From Oerskovia paurometabola (GTDB taxonomy: Bacteria > Actinomycetota > Actinomycetes > Actinomycetales > Cellulomonadaceae): a stretch of 64,000 nucleotides of DNA. Positions 25,294 to 33,843 of the stretch are shown piece by piece (within the stretch, counting starts at the first letter, position 1; every line of letters starts with the position of its first letter). The notes under the pieces were generated by a model. It saw only the letters and a program-made list of their open reading frames with translations. It did no database searches and was not told the origin of the DNA. The stretch spans positions 372,001-436,000 of the forward strand of contig NZ_JAFBBV010000001.1 of assembly GCF_016907365.1 (NCBI RefSeq). Reading direction: 5' to 3'. Position numbers and translations under genes: made by a program.

Positions 25294-26082
25294 ATGTCCA
25301 CCCCCCACGTCACCGGCGCACCGCTCGACGGCGCCCCGTCCTTCCAGGGCAGGGTCGCCCTCGTCACTGCCTCCGGGGCAGGCATCGGCGAGGCGGTCGC
25401 GAAGCGGCTGGCCTCCCTGGGGGCGGCCGTCGTCGTCTCCGACGTCAACGACGAGGCCGGTGCGCGGGTCGTCGCCGACATCGAGGCCACGGGCGGCCGT
25501 GCGGCCTACCGACGAGCGAACGTCGCCGACCCCGCGGACGTGAGCGCCCTCGTCGCGTTCGCCGTCGAGACCTTCGGCGGGCTGCACCTCGCGGTCAACA
25601 ACGCAGGCGTGGGGACTCGGCCCTTCCGCCTCGACGAGATGCCCGAGGACGGCTGGGACCGCACGCTCGACGTCACGCTGCGCGGGACGTTCCTGTCGAT
25701 GAAGGCCGAGATCGCCCACATGCTCGGCAACGGGGGCGGCAGCATCGTCAACATCGCCTCGATCGCGGGCCTCAAGGCGTCGCCCGGCCTGGCGCCGTAC
25801 TCGGCCGCGAAGGCAGGCGTCGTGTCCCTCACGTACGGCACCGCGATCGAGTACGTGACCGACGGCATCCGCATCAACGCCGTCGCGCCGGGGGCGATCG
25901 AGACTGCCGCGCTCGCGTCGCTGCCCGAGGAGGCCCGCGCCGGCTACGCGGCCGACGTCCCCATGAAGCGCCTCGGCCAGCCGTCCGAGATCGCGGACGC
26001 CGTCGCGTTCCTGCTGTCCGACCAGGCGAGCTTCATCACCGGTGTGGTCCTGCCGGTCGACGGCGGCACCCGGGTCGCGTGA
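25294..26082 (+). CDS. Short-chain dehydrogenase/reductase
   Basis: 262 residues, GGAGG ribosome site. Classical SDR: cofactor loop TASGAGIG (25-32), NNAG (102-105), catalytic Ser156, Tyr169 and Lys173 (YSAAK), and the PG motif APGAIETAAL. An acidic residue after beta-2 (VVVSDVNDE) suggests NAD(H) preference. It oxidises or reduces an alcohol/ketone; substrate unknown. Co-transcribed with a MarR regulator (GTGA overlap) behind a perfect palindrome, so it is probably induced by a small ligand such as an aromatic or toxic compound. Confidence 0.85.
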   Translation: MSTPHVTGAPLDGAPSFQGRVALVTASGAGIGEAVAKRLASLGAAVVVSDVNDEAGARVVADIEATGGRAAYRRANVADPADVSALVAFAVETFGGLHLAVNNAGVGTRPFRLDEMPEDGWDRTLDVTLRGTFLSMKAEIAHMLGNGGGSIVNIASIAGLKASPGLAPYSAAKAGVVSLTYGTAIEYVTDGIRINAVAPGAIETAALASLPEEARAGYAADVPMKRLGQPSEIADAVAFLLSDQASFITGVVLPVDGGTRVA

Positions 26083-26597
26083 CCGACGCACCGCACCCCG
26101 GGGCGGGGCCGGGCGACGGCCCCGCCCCGGCGGGGGACCCGCGCGTGCCCGGGTACCGGTCCGACCTGCTCGACTCGCTGGTCCGCGTCATGGGCCTGTG
26201 GACGAGCGGCGACTTCCTCGCGGCCGTCGCTGCACGCGAGGGGATCGACCTGGACACCCCGGCGATCGTGGTGCTCACGGTCGTGTGGCGGCAGGGCCCA
26301 CGACGACCCTCGGCCATCGCCGAGCACCTGTCCACGGGACCGTCGAACGTGAGCAAGATCCTGCGCCGCCTCGACGGCGCGGGGCTCACCGAGCGCCGCG
26401 AGGACCCCGACGACGCCCGGGCCTCGCGCGTCCACCTCACCGAGGCGGGGGCCCGCGTCGCCAGGACGTTCGTCGCCGCGGGGGACGCGCTCGTCGACGA
26501 GCTGCTCGACGGGTGGTCCGCGCACGACCGGTTGGCCTTCACCGAGCTCATGCGGCGCTTCGAAGGGGCGACCGAGGCCTTCCTCGAGCGGGGCTGA
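26079..26597 (+). CDS. MarR-family transcriptional regulator
   Basis: 172 residues, GTG start overlapping the SDR stop. The winged helix covers about residues 55-120: VWRQGPRRPSAIAEHLSTGPSNVSKILRRLDGAGLTERREDPDDARASRVHLTEAG is the recognition helix and wing, with the DxR wing motif intact. A Pro/Gly-rich N-terminal tail of 20 residues is extra. It most likely represses its own operon through the palindrome at 25242 and is released by a ligand related to the SDR substrate. Confidence 0.85.
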   Translation: MTDAPHPGAGPGDGPAPAGDPRVPGYRSDLLDSLVRVMGLWTSGDFLAAVAAREGIDLDTPAIVVLTVVWRQGPRRPSAIAEHLSTGPSNVSKILRRLDGAGLTERREDPDDARASRVHLTEAGARVARTFVAAGDALVDELLDGWSAHDRLAFTELMRRFEGATEAFLERG

Positions 26598-26625
26598 CGG
26601 CTCCGTCGTCTCCGCTGGTACCCGT

Positions 26626-27255
26626 CTAGGCCCACAGCAGGCGCCACCAGGTCTCGCCCGGCGCGTCCGCGCGGTGGATCCGGTGGATGCGGTGCGGCGC
26701 GTTGAGGGCGTCGTCGAGCCCCAGCTCGTCGACCACGTAGGCCCACAGGAGCTCGCACTCGCAGTCCGGGACGTGCTGCTCGGTCACGAGCAGGTCCGCC
26801 TCGAAGCGCAGGATCGCGCCTTCTGCGACCAGGCGCTCGTCGCAGCGTCCCGGTCCGACCACGAACCCGTGGAGCGTCACGTCGTCCGGGTGCTCGGCGG
26901 CTGCCCGGAGCAGGCGCCCCAGCGGCGGCGAACCGTTCGACCGGTGGACGAGCCGGGTGGGGGCGAGGCGTGCCAGGAGCGCCTCGGCCAGGGGCCCGTC
27001 GAGGTTCGCGAAGAACGTCGGTTCGAGCGGGTCGTCGTCGGGGTGCAGGACCGGTTCCAGCAGCTCGGGCACGGCATCGTCGAGGAGCCAGCCGTGCGTG
27101 TGCGGCCCGTGGACGTGGTGGAAGCCGTCGGGGCCGTTGGCCTCGGCGGCCTGGCGTTCCCAGAGCGCCCGGAGGGTGGGCAGGCCCAGGGGAGAGACCG
27201 GGTGCCGGGTCGTCGCGCGTCGTCGGGGGTGGGAAGGGCGGGTGCCGTGGCTCAT
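26626..27255 (-). CDS. Hypothetical protein
   Basis: 209 residues, no membrane segment or signal peptide. Features: an Arg-rich N-terminus, a His-rich loop (FHHVHGPHTHGWLLDD) and an acidic DDDPLEP segment, then regular alpha/beta sequence (LLVTEQHVPDCECELLWAYVVDELGLDDAL). I recognise no family. The His cluster could bind metal. The MarR gene runs towards it, with 28 nt between stops. Confidence 0.5.
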   Translation of the reverse strand: MSHGTRPSHPRRRATTRHPVSPLGLPTLRALWERQAAEANGPDGFHHVHGPHTHGWLLDDAVPELLEPVLHPDDDPLEPTFFANLDGPLAEALLARLAPTRLVHRSNGSPPLGRLLRAAAEHPDDVTLHGFVVGPGRCDERLVAEGAILRFEADLLVTEQHVPDCECELLWAYVVDELGLDDALNAPHRIHRIHRADAPGETWWRLLWA

Positions 27256-27395
27256 GCCGGTAGGGTGCCGCGCCTGCGGGGACGCCCGCCGGGGCCGGCC
27301 GGAGCCCTGTGGACGAGGGCGCCGGAACGCGACCTGTGGACGACGCCGGATCGTGACGTCCGGCGGGCCCGAGCCCGACGCGAGAGGATGCGTTC

Positions 27396-28151
27396 ATGAC
27401 CACGATCCTCGTGACCGGCGGCACCGGCACGCTCGGCACGCCCACCGTGACGCTCCTGCGTGCCGCTGGGTACGACGTCCGCGTGCTCAGCAGGTCCACC
27501 CGGCCAGGCCCGGCCTTCGTGACCGGGGACCTCACCACGGGTGAGGGCCTGCGGGAGGCGTTCGACGGCGCGCAGACCGTCCTGCACCTCGCGACCCGTG
27601 GTCCCCGGGCCGACGTCGAGATGGGCCACCACGTCGTGGCCGCGGCCCGCGACGCCGGGGTGGGGCACGTCGTGTTCCAGTCGATCGTGGGCGTCGACCA
27701 GATCCCGCTCGGCTATTACACGGCCAAGGTCGAGGTCGAGGACCTGCTGACCGCGTCCGGCCTGGCGCACACGATCCTGCGGGCCACGCAGTTCCACGAG
27801 TTCGTCGACAACCTCTTCGCGGCGCAGCGCTTCTCGCCCGTGCTGCTCACGCCTGCGCTCGCGGTCCAGCCGATCGCGGTGCCCGACGTCGCCGCGCGCC
27901 TCGTGGAGATCGTCGCCGCGGGGCCCTCAGGTCGGGTCGCGGACGTCGGCGGGCCCGAGCGCCTCACGGGCCGTGAGGCCGCCCGCGCCTGGTTGCGGGC
28001 GACGGGCAGCCGCCGCGGGGTCGCCCGGGTGCGGCTGCCGGGGCGGACCTTCGGCGCGTACGCGGCGGGCCACCACATGGTGCCGGGCGCCCCCTACGGG
28101 ACGGGCACGTACGGCCAGCACCTGCTCGAACGGTACGGGCGCCCGCGCTAG
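27396..28151 (+). CDS. NmrA-like NAD(P)-binding protein
   Basis: 251 residues, ATG with GAGAGGA 7 nt upstream. An atypical SDR: nucleotide loop ILVTGGTGTLGTPTV, then VLSRSTRPGPAFVTGDLTT, VVFQSIVGVDQIPLGYYTAKVEVEDLLTASGL with a YxxxK remnant, and TILRATQFHEF, the NmrA/HSCARG pattern. Such proteins sense NADP redox state or reduce quinones. It is transcribed on its own. Confidence 0.82.
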   Translation: MTTILVTGGTGTLGTPTVTLLRAAGYDVRVLSRSTRPGPAFVTGDLTTGEGLREAFDGAQTVLHLATRGPRADVEMGHHVVAAARDAGVGHVVFQSIVGVDQIPLGYYTAKVEVEDLLTASGLAHTILRATQFHEFVDNLFAAQRFSPVLLTPALAVQPIAVPDVAARLVEIVAAGPSGRVADVGGPERLTGREAARAWLRATGSRRGVARVRLPGRTFGAYAAGHHMVPGAPYGTGTYGQHLLERYGRPR

Positions 28152-28200
28152 CCGACCCCCCGGGTTGCCGGGGCCCGGGCCGCGCGTGATCGTGGGGAGC

Positions 28201-28662
28201 ATGACCCGAGCCCGTGGTGCCTCGCGATCCTCGTTCGACGTCCTCGCCCGGTCGCTCGCGATCGGGGTTGCCGCAGGCAGCCGTGCCTCGCTCGGCCTGG
28301 CTCCTCCGTTGCTCACGTCCTCGCTGTCCGGGCCGTGGGGGGTGCTCGCCAAGGTCGTCGGTGCGCTGGGCGTCGCGGCCGAGCTCACGGGGGACAAGCT
28401 GCCGAGCGCGGGATCTCGGCTCGAGCAGCCGGGCCCGCCGATCCGCATGACGTCGGGTGCGGTCGGTGCGCTCGTGATCGCCCGACGCGCCGAGGCCGGG
28501 GTCCTCTTCCCGCTGCTCCTCGGGGCGGCGGGCGGCGCTGCGGGCACCTGGGGCGGGGCAGCGTGGCGGGCGGCTGCGGTCGGCAGGCGCCCCGACTGGC
28601 AGGCCGCGGTCGTCGAGGACGCGGTCGCGCTCTCGCTCGCGGCGTTCGCGGTGCGCCCCTGA
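28201..28662 (+). CDS. DUF4126-like membrane protein
   Basis: 153 residues, ATG at 28201 with GGGGAG close upstream. Hydrophobic Ala/Gly-rich helices: SLAIGVAAGSRASLGLAPPLL, GVLAKVVGALGVAAELTGDKLP, SGAVGALVIARRAEAGVLFPLLLGAAGGAAGTWGGAAWR. The pattern GSRAS...ELTGDKLP matches small DUF4126-type membrane proteins of actinobacteria, role unknown. It starts 49 nt after the NmrA-like stop and may share its transcript, ending at the hairpin at 28695. Confidence 0.65.
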   Translation: MTRARGASRSSFDVLARSLAIGVAAGSRASLGLAPPLLTSSLSGPWGVLAKVVGALGVAAELTGDKLPSAGSRLEQPGPPIRMTSGAVGALVIARRAEAGVLFPLLLGAAGGAAGTWGGAAWRAAAVGRRPDWQAAVVEDAVALSLAAFAVRP

Positions 28663-28694
28663 GGCGACCCCACCACGGCAACGTCCCCGGACGA

Positions 28695-28749
28695 CCGCGG
28701 CCCGACGGCGCCGCTCACCTCCGGGGCGAGCTCCGCCGTCGGGCCGCGG
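28695..28749. terminator. Hairpin between convergent genes (DUF4126 / chitinase)
   Basis: A 16-bp stem (CCGCGGCCCGACGGCG and complement) with a 23-nt loop separates the two stops. Its core CCCGACGGCG also forms the terminator behind the second chitinase at 46433. Confidence 0.7.
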
Positions 28750-28752
28750 GCC

Positions 28753-29406
28753 TCAGCAGGTCAAGGCGTTGCCCGTCGTGGTGCCCAGGAGCTCGGCGTA
28801 GCGGCGGAACAGCGCGACGCGGTTCGCGACCTGGCGCGGGTTCCCGCCGTCGCACTCGAGCGGGCCGTTGATCGCGCGGATCGTCTCGCGGAAGCCGTGC
28901 TCCCCGACGATCGCCTCGTGGCACGTCATGGTGCCCTCGCCGGGCTGGGTGTTCCAGTACCAGAGCGCCGTCTTCCAGGCGACGGTCGGGTCCGTCTCGA
29001 CGAGGAACGGGTTGTTCAGCAGGTCGATGCCCAGGGCGTCGCCCGCCGCCTTGTAGTTGAAGTTCCAGGAGAGCTGGATGGGGCCCTTGCCGTAGTAGGC
29101 GTCCTGGCCCGCGGGGCACCCGTACGGCTGCGACGGGTCGCAGTAGTGCGAGTACACGGCCGTGTTGAGCTCGCTCACGTGCAGCAGACCCGTGCTCTCG
29201 TGGCTCACGTTCGCGAGGAACGCCGCGGCCTCCCGCTTCGCGATCTCGGTGCCGCCCGACGTCGCGAACTCCGGGTACGCCTCGGTCGCGGCGACCAGGC
29301 CCGCGTACGTGTAGAACGGGTTGCGGTCCGGGAACATCTCCTCGAACTGCGCCTCGGTCACCACGAAGCCCGTCGTGATGCCGCTCGTCGAACCTGTCTC
29401 AGCCAT
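28753..29406 (-). CDS. GH19 chitinase, catalytic domain only, no signal peptide
   Basis: 217 residues from ATG 29406, chosen because GAGAGGG lies 6 nt upstream; an in-frame GTG at 29424 would swallow that site. It is a single GH19 domain starting almost directly at FVVTEAQFEEMFPDRNPFY. Catalytic Glu70 lies in FLANVSHEST with Glu79 as partner, and the YYGKGPIQLSWNFNYKAAG core and C-terminal Cys are intact. Hydrolyses beta-1,4-N-acetylglucosamine polymers with inversion. It lacks the export signal, chitin-binding domain and linker of its close paralogue at 46498, so it may stay inside, leave by lysis or be a truncated copy. Six Cys-containing positions are shared with the secreted copy. Confidence 0.85.
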   Translation of the reverse strand: MAETGSTSGITTGFVVTEAQFEEMFPDRNPFYTYAGLVAATEAYPEFATSGGTEIAKREAAAFLANVSHESTGLLHVSELNTAVYSHYCDPSQPYGCPAGQDAYYGKGPIQLSWNFNYKAAGDALGIDLLNNPFLVETDPTVAWKTALWYWNTQPGEGTMTCHEAIVGEHGFRETIRAINGPLECDGGNPRQVANRVALFRRYAELLGTTTGNALTC

Positions 29407-29498
29407 GAGCCACCCTCTCGTCACTGTTCCCGGCGGAACGTCGTCCGACGACTCGTCAGTGACTCGTCGGCACCCCCCGCCTGCGTTCAGCGGTCACC

Positions 29499-30656
29499 CT
29501 AGGGGACGAGCGAGCGCTCCTCGGCATCGGTGTGCAGTGCGCTCTGCGGGGCGTCCTCGACGTCCGGCTCGGGGCGGTCGCCGGGGCCGGGGGACCCCTC
29601 GGGAGAGACGTCCGCAGGGGTCGCGCCGCCCGTCCTGGCGTACACGAGGACCGCGACCAGACCCGCGACCCACCCCGTGACGAGCGGCCAGAAGAGGCTC
29701 GCCTGCACGGTCGGCAGGACCATGTTCATGGTGGCCGAGTGCAGCCCGAACGCGGTGTACGTCGTGAACGACCGGGTCGCGGCGGGGACCACGGCCGCCA
29801 CGACCGTGGCGAACCAGACCGCGAGCACCAGGGTCCAGCGCCCCGCGCTCGGCGGGAGCCGGCGGGTCGCGAGCCACGTCCCGCCCGCGACGAGCAGGCC
29901 CACGGCCAGGGCGAGGGTCACCTCCATGCCCTGGACCGGTTGCCCTTGCGGCGCGAAGCGGAAGATCATCGCCCCCGTGGCCGCCTCCGCGACGAGGTCG
30001 ATCGGGCCGCGCGCGCTGCGGTGCCACACGAGCCACGAGCTGCCGGCCCCGACCGTGACCCACACGAGCGAGGCCGTGAGGCCTGCGACGAGGACGGTCG
30101 GCCAGGTGCGGGCCCGCAGAGGCTTGCGCGACCTGCGCGTCGCGGGGAGCGTCTGCGCGGAGGAACGGCTCGTCAGGGCGAGGGCCCCGACGAGCGCGAT
30201 GCCCACGAGCCAGCCGTTGACCAGTCCCCACCAGCCGCCCTCGAACGACGCGGCGAGCAGGTGGAACGCCGGGTTCATGGGCGAGGGGAAGGAGATGTCC
30301 GCGACCGTGTCCGCGACCGAACCGGCGGTGCCGCCGGCCACGACCCCGAACCACGTCGCGAGGAAGACGCCCCACGTGCCGGTGCGTGGAGGCAGGCGCC
30401 GCGTCGCGAGGTACGCCACGACCATGACCACCAACCCCGCGAGGAGCGCCGCGAGGATCGTCTGACCCGTGACCGCCGAACCGCCCGGGACCGTGCCGTT
30501 CGGGTGGGGGAGGAACGTCCGGACGAGCGCGCTGTGGACGCGGTACGTGAAGTTCGCGTGGACCCAGTCGCTCAGGACGGCCGTCCCGACCCACAGGATC
30601 GACGTGACCAGCCCGGCGACGAGCACGGCGGGTTCCCTGCGTGACGTCATCGGCAT
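29499..30656 (-). CDS. Multi-pass membrane protein with internal duplication
   Basis: About 385 residues, ATG 30656 or 30650. Two halves resemble each other: PAVLVAGLVTSILWVGTAVLSDWVH and PTVLVAGLTASLVWVTVGAGSSWLVWH, each followed by a loop, VxxLxGLLVxxxxxLATRRLPP and further helices, giving about eight membrane spans. A charged Pro/Glu/Asp tail ends the protein. I recognise no family. The start is 135 nt from the first operator of the divergent LacI promoter, so its own promoter lies in the shared 269-nt region. Confidence 0.6.
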   Translation of the reverse strand: MPMTSRREPAVLVAGLVTSILWVGTAVLSDWVHANFTYRVHSALVRTFLPHPNGTVPGGSAVTGQTILAALLAGLVVMVVAYLATRRLPPRTGTWGVFLATWFGVVAGGTAGSVADTVADISFPSPMNPAFHLLAASFEGGWWGLVNGWLVGIALVGALALTSRSSAQTLPATRRSRKPLRARTWPTVLVAGLTASLVWVTVGAGSSWLVWHRSARGPIDLVAEAATGAMIFRFAPQGQPVQGMEVTLALAVGLLVAGGTWLATRRLPPSAGRWTLVLAVWFATVVAAVVPAATRSFTTYTAFGLHSATMNMVLPTVQASLFWPLVTGWVAGLVAVLVYARTGGATPADVSPEGSPGPGDRPEPDVEDAPQSALHTDAEERSLVP

Positions 30657-30790
30657 GCCCGCGAGGGTAGCGCACGCGCAGGAGGCGACGAGCCCGGTGA
30701 GGGGAGCCCGTGGCCCGGCCCTGCCCGACGGCGGAGCAGGCCCTCGCACGCACGGTGGGCTCCGGCGTCGGGCCCGGAACCGCCCGGCGG

Positions 30791-30820
30791 TTGACACCTT
30801 CCGAGGGCGCGTGCAAGAGT
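30791..30820 (+). promoter_or_regulatory. Promoter of the LacI-led operon
   Basis: TTGACA (30791-30796) with an 18-bp spacer to AAGAGT (30815-30820), a good -35 and weak -10. Both LacI-type operators lie downstream of it. Confidence 0.55.
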
Positions 30821-30832
30821 GCCTCTCAATCC

Positions 30833-30844
30833 GGAAACGTTTCC
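30833..30844. promoter_or_regulatory. LacI-family operator 1
   Basis: GGAAACGTTTCC, a perfect palindrome with the central CG of LacI/GalR-family sites, located just downstream of the promoter. Confidence 0.8.
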
Positions 30845-30865
30845 AGAGTGTTTCGCACCGCTGCG

Positions 30866-30881
30866 TTGGAAACGTTTCCAA
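30866..30881. promoter_or_regulatory. LacI-family operator 2
   Basis: TTGGAAACGTTTCCAA, a 16-bp perfect palindrome with the same core, centred 35 bp from operator 1. Similar spacing allows cooperative binding of two dimers. It ends 44 nt before the regulator's start. Confidence 0.85.
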
Positions 30882-30925
30882 ATCGAGATCTTCCGCACCA
30901 CCTTCGACGGAGAGGGCAGGAACCG

Positions 30926-31966
30926 ATGGCACCACGTGCAACGTTGAACGAGGTCGCCGAGCGCGCAGGGGTGTCCCTCGCCTCGACCTCCCGAGCGCTG
31001 CACGGCTCCGGCGCGAGCAAGGCCATGGTCGAGCGCGTGCGCGCCGCCGCCGACGAGCTCGGGTACAGCCCGGACGCCGTCGGCCGCTCCCTGCGCATGC
31101 GCCGCACGTTCCAGATCGCCTTCGCGGTCGCCGACATCGGCAACCAGGTCTACGTCGAGATGATGTCCGCGATCCACGCGGTCATCGCGCCCTACGGCTA
31201 CCGGGTCGTCGTGACGACCACGGGCGACACGGCGGAGTCCACCACGGACCTCGTGCGCAGCCTCGCGAACGGCATGGTCGACGGGATCGTCCTGAGCCCC
31301 CTGCGCATGAGCGAGGAGCTCGTCCGCGCGATCCACGAGTCCGCGGTGCCGGTCGTCGTGATCGGCCGGTCGCTCGGCGCCCACGGCATCGACTCGGTCT
31401 CGACCGACTCGGCAGGCGGGATCGGCCAGGCCGTGACCCACCTGCTCGATATCGGCCGCCGCCGCATCGCGTTCCTCAACGGCCCCCTCGACACGACCCC
31501 CGGCGAGGCCCGCCAGCGCGGCTTCGACGCCGCCGTCGCCGCCCCGGGGTTCGCCGCCGAGCACGTCGACGTCGAGATCGCCGAGGACTTCACGGTCGCC
31601 GCCGGCCTCGCCGCCACGCGCACGCTCATCGAGCGCAACGCCGCCCGCGGCGGTCTCGACGCGATCGTCGCGGCCAACGACCTGCTCGCGATCGGCGCGA
31701 TGCACGCGGCCCGCCAGAGCGGCCTCGACGTCCCCACCGACCTCGCCGTGACCGGCATGGACGACACCGAGATCGGCCGTGTCTTCTACCCGAGCCTCAC
31801 GAGCGTCTCCCTGGGGTCCGCCGAACGTGGTCGGCGGGCCGCCCAGCTCCTGCTCGGACTGGTCGAGGGCAGCGACCAGGAGACCCGGCACGTGGACGTG
31901 GGGCCGACCCTCCTCGTCCGCGAATCCACCCGACCGACCGACGCACTCGACGGAGAGAAGTCATGA
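30926..31966 (+). CDS. LacI-family transcriptional regulator
   Basis: 346 residues from ATG 30926 (GGAGAGGGCAGG upstream). The N-terminal helix-turn-helix and hinge are canonical: ATLNEVAERAGVSLASTSRALHGSGASKAMVERVRAAADELGYSPDAVGRSLRMRRT. A periplasmic-binding-like effector domain follows (IAFAVADIGNQVY, VDGIVLSPLRMSEE, DSVSTDSAGGIGQAVTHLL, LDAIVAANDLLAIGAM). It controls its own operon via the two palindromes in front of it; the ligand should be the imported sugar or glycoside or a product of it. Its stop overlaps the permease start (ATGA). Confidence 0.9.
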   Translation: MAPRATLNEVAERAGVSLASTSRALHGSGASKAMVERVRAAADELGYSPDAVGRSLRMRRTFQIAFAVADIGNQVYVEMMSAIHAVIAPYGYRVVVTTTGDTAESTTDLVRSLANGMVDGIVLSPLRMSEELVRAIHESAVPVVVIGRSLGAHGIDSVSTDSAGGIGQAVTHLLDIGRRRIAFLNGPLDTTPGEARQRGFDAAVAAPGFAAEHVDVEIAEDFTVAAGLAATRTLIERNAARGGLDAIVAANDLLAIGAMHAARQSGLDVPTDLAVTGMDDTEIGRVFYPSLTSVSLGSAERGRRAAQLLLGLVEGSDQETRHVDVGPTLLVRESTRPTDALDGEKS

Positions 31967-32931
31967 CAGCCCCCACCGTGGAGGCCGGCCCCCGACCGAC
32001 CGCCCCCGCACCCCAGCGGCAGAAGCCGCGCCGGACCGGAGGGATGGCCCGCTCGAAGCGGCGCGAGGCCATCGCCCTCGTCATCCCGTCGCTGCTGCCC
32101 ATCCTCGTCCTGAGCGTCGCGCCCCTCCTGGTCGGCGTCGGCCTCGCGTTCACCGACGCCCGCCTCGTGCGCAACCCCGAGTACGCGTTCGTCGGGATGG
32201 ACAACTTCGTCCGGCTCGCCGACAACTCCTTCTTCTGGGACTCGTTCCGCATCGGCATGATCTGGGCCGTGTCCGTGACGCTGCTCCAGCTCGTCGCGGC
32301 CATGGGCCTCGCGCTCCTGCTCAACTCCGACCTCAAGCTCCAGGGCCTGACCCGCGTGCTCGCGCTCATCCCGTGGGCCATGCCGCCCGTGGTCGTCGCG
32401 ATCATGTGGCGGATGATCTACTCGCCCAACGCGGGGCCGCTCAACGCGTTCCTCGGCAGCGTGGGGCTGCCCGACGACATCAACTGGCTCGCGGACTTCT
32501 CGACCGCGCTGCCGGCAGTGATCGTCGTGGGCATCTGGGTCGGCATGCCGCAGACCACCGTGACGCTGCTCGCCGGGCTCCAGCAGATCCCCGACGAGCT
32601 CCACGAGGCCGCGGCGATCGACGGCGCGAACGCCTGGCGCCGCTTCACCGCGGTCACGCTCCCGAGCCTGCGCCCGATCATCACGTCGATCACCTCGCTC
32701 AACTTCATCTGGAACTTCAACTCGTTCTCCCTGGTCTACGTGCTGACCGAGGGCGGACCGGGCGGCCGCACCATGCTGCCGATGCTCTACACGTACCTCG
32801 AGGCGTTCAAGAACAGGAACATCGGCTACGCGGCCGCCATGGGCGTCGTGCTCGTGGTCGTCGTCGTCCTCCTGCTCGCGATCTACCTGTGGTCCCAGTT
32901 CCGCCAAGACCGCGACAGCACGGGGAAGTGA
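31963..32931 (+). CDS. Sugar ABC transporter permease (MalF type)
   Basis: 322 residues. A basic, Pro-rich cytoplasmic tail precedes the first helix (IALVIPSLLPILVLSVAPLLVGVGLAF). Six spans and an EAA loop EAAAIDGANAWRRF. Forms the channel with the next gene. Starts within the regulator's stop codon, so expression is coupled to the repressor. No ATPase gene is present in the operon. Confidence 0.88.
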   Translation: MTAPTVEAGPRPTAPAPQRQKPRRTGGMARSKRREAIALVIPSLLPILVLSVAPLLVGVGLAFTDARLVRNPEYAFVGMDNFVRLADNSFFWDSFRIGMIWAVSVTLLQLVAAMGLALLLNSDLKLQGLTRVLALIPWAMPPVVVAIMWRMIYSPNAGPLNAFLGSVGLPDDINWLADFSTALPAVIVVGIWVGMPQTTVTLLAGLQQIPDELHEAAAIDGANAWRRFTAVTLPSLRPIITSITSLNFIWNFNSFSLVYVLTEGGPGGRTMLPMLYTYLEAFKNRNIGYAAAMGVVLVVVVVLLLAIYLWSQFRQDRDSTGK

Positions 32932-32935
32932 TCTG

Positions 32936-33763
32936 ATGCGTCATCTCGTCCGGCCCGCCCAGTACGTGGCACTGGCCTTCTACATCGTCTTCCTCGGCTT
33001 CCCGCTGCTGTGGCTCATCTCGGCGTCGCTCAAGTCGTCGGGAGAGCTCAACTCGCTCAGCGTGAGCCTGATCCCGCAGGACATCGAGCTCGGCAACTAC
33101 TCGGCCGCGCTCGAGCGCCAGGGACTCGTGCGCTCGGCGTGGAACTCCGCGATCGTCGCGCTCGTCTCGACCGCGCTCGTGCTCCTCATCGCGCTGCCCG
33201 GCGCGTACGTCCTCGCCCGGCTCAAGGGCCTGGTTCGCGGCATGGGCGTCGGGTGGATCCTGGTCAGCCAGGTCTTCCCCGTCATCCTCATCATCCTGCC
33301 GCTGTTCCTCATCCTGCGGACCATCGGCCTGACCGACAGCCTGGTCGGCCTGACCCTGGTGCACACGACGTACACGCTGCCGTTCGCACTGTGGATGCTG
33401 CAGGGCTACGTGAGCTCGATCCCGATCGAGCTCGAGGAGGCGGGCTCGATGGACGGCGCGAGCCGCCTGACGGTGCTCCGCCAGATCGTCTTCCCGCTCC
33501 TCATGCCGGGCGTCGTCGCGACCGCGATGTTCAGCTTCGTGTCGTCGTGGAACGAGTTCTTCTTCGCGCTCGTGCTGCTCCAGTCGCCCGAGAACTACAC
33601 GCTGCCGATCACGCTCAAGATGTTCATCGGCGGCGAGGGCAAGGTCGCCCTCGGCCCGCTCGCGGCGGGCGCCGTGCTGGCCGCGATCCCGAGCATCGTC
33701 TTCTTCTCGATCATGCAGAAAAGGCTCACCGGCGGACTCCTGTCCGGTGCCGTCAAGGGGTGA
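32936..33763 (+). CDS. Sugar ABC transporter permease (MalG type)
   Basis: 275 residues, starting 4 nt after the previous stop. Six hydrophobic segments and EAA loop EAGSMDGASRLTVLRQIVFPLL. C-terminus MQKRLTGGLLSGAVKG is typical of CUT1 MalG subunits. Second half of the inner-membrane channel. Confidence 0.88.
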   Translation: MRHLVRPAQYVALAFYIVFLGFPLLWLISASLKSSGELNSLSVSLIPQDIELGNYSAALERQGLVRSAWNSAIVALVSTALVLLIALPGAYVLARLKGLVRGMGVGWILVSQVFPVILIILPLFLILRTIGLTDSLVGLTLVHTTYTLPFALWMLQGYVSSIPIELEEAGSMDGASRLTVLRQIVFPLLMPGVVATAMFSFVSSWNEFFFALVLLQSPENYTLPITLKMFIGGEGKVALGPLAAGAVLAAIPSIVFFSIMQKRLTGGLLSGAVKG

Positions 33764-33843
33764 GCGCAGTGCGCCCCCGCCTCGACGGAACCCGTCCCAC
33801 CCACCCCACCCGCACGACCCCCACGCCTCAGAAAGGCAGACAC

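Noticed and set aside
29424..29424. GTG start six codons upstream of the short chitinase
   Set aside because: The ribosome site GAGAGGG lies between this GTG and the ATG at 29406, so the ATG is the better start.
29450..29468. GACTCGTC direct repeat (11-nt period) upstream of the short chitinase as a regulator site
   Set aside because: Only 8 bp per copy and does not match the known Streptomyces chitinase operator; too weak to annotate.
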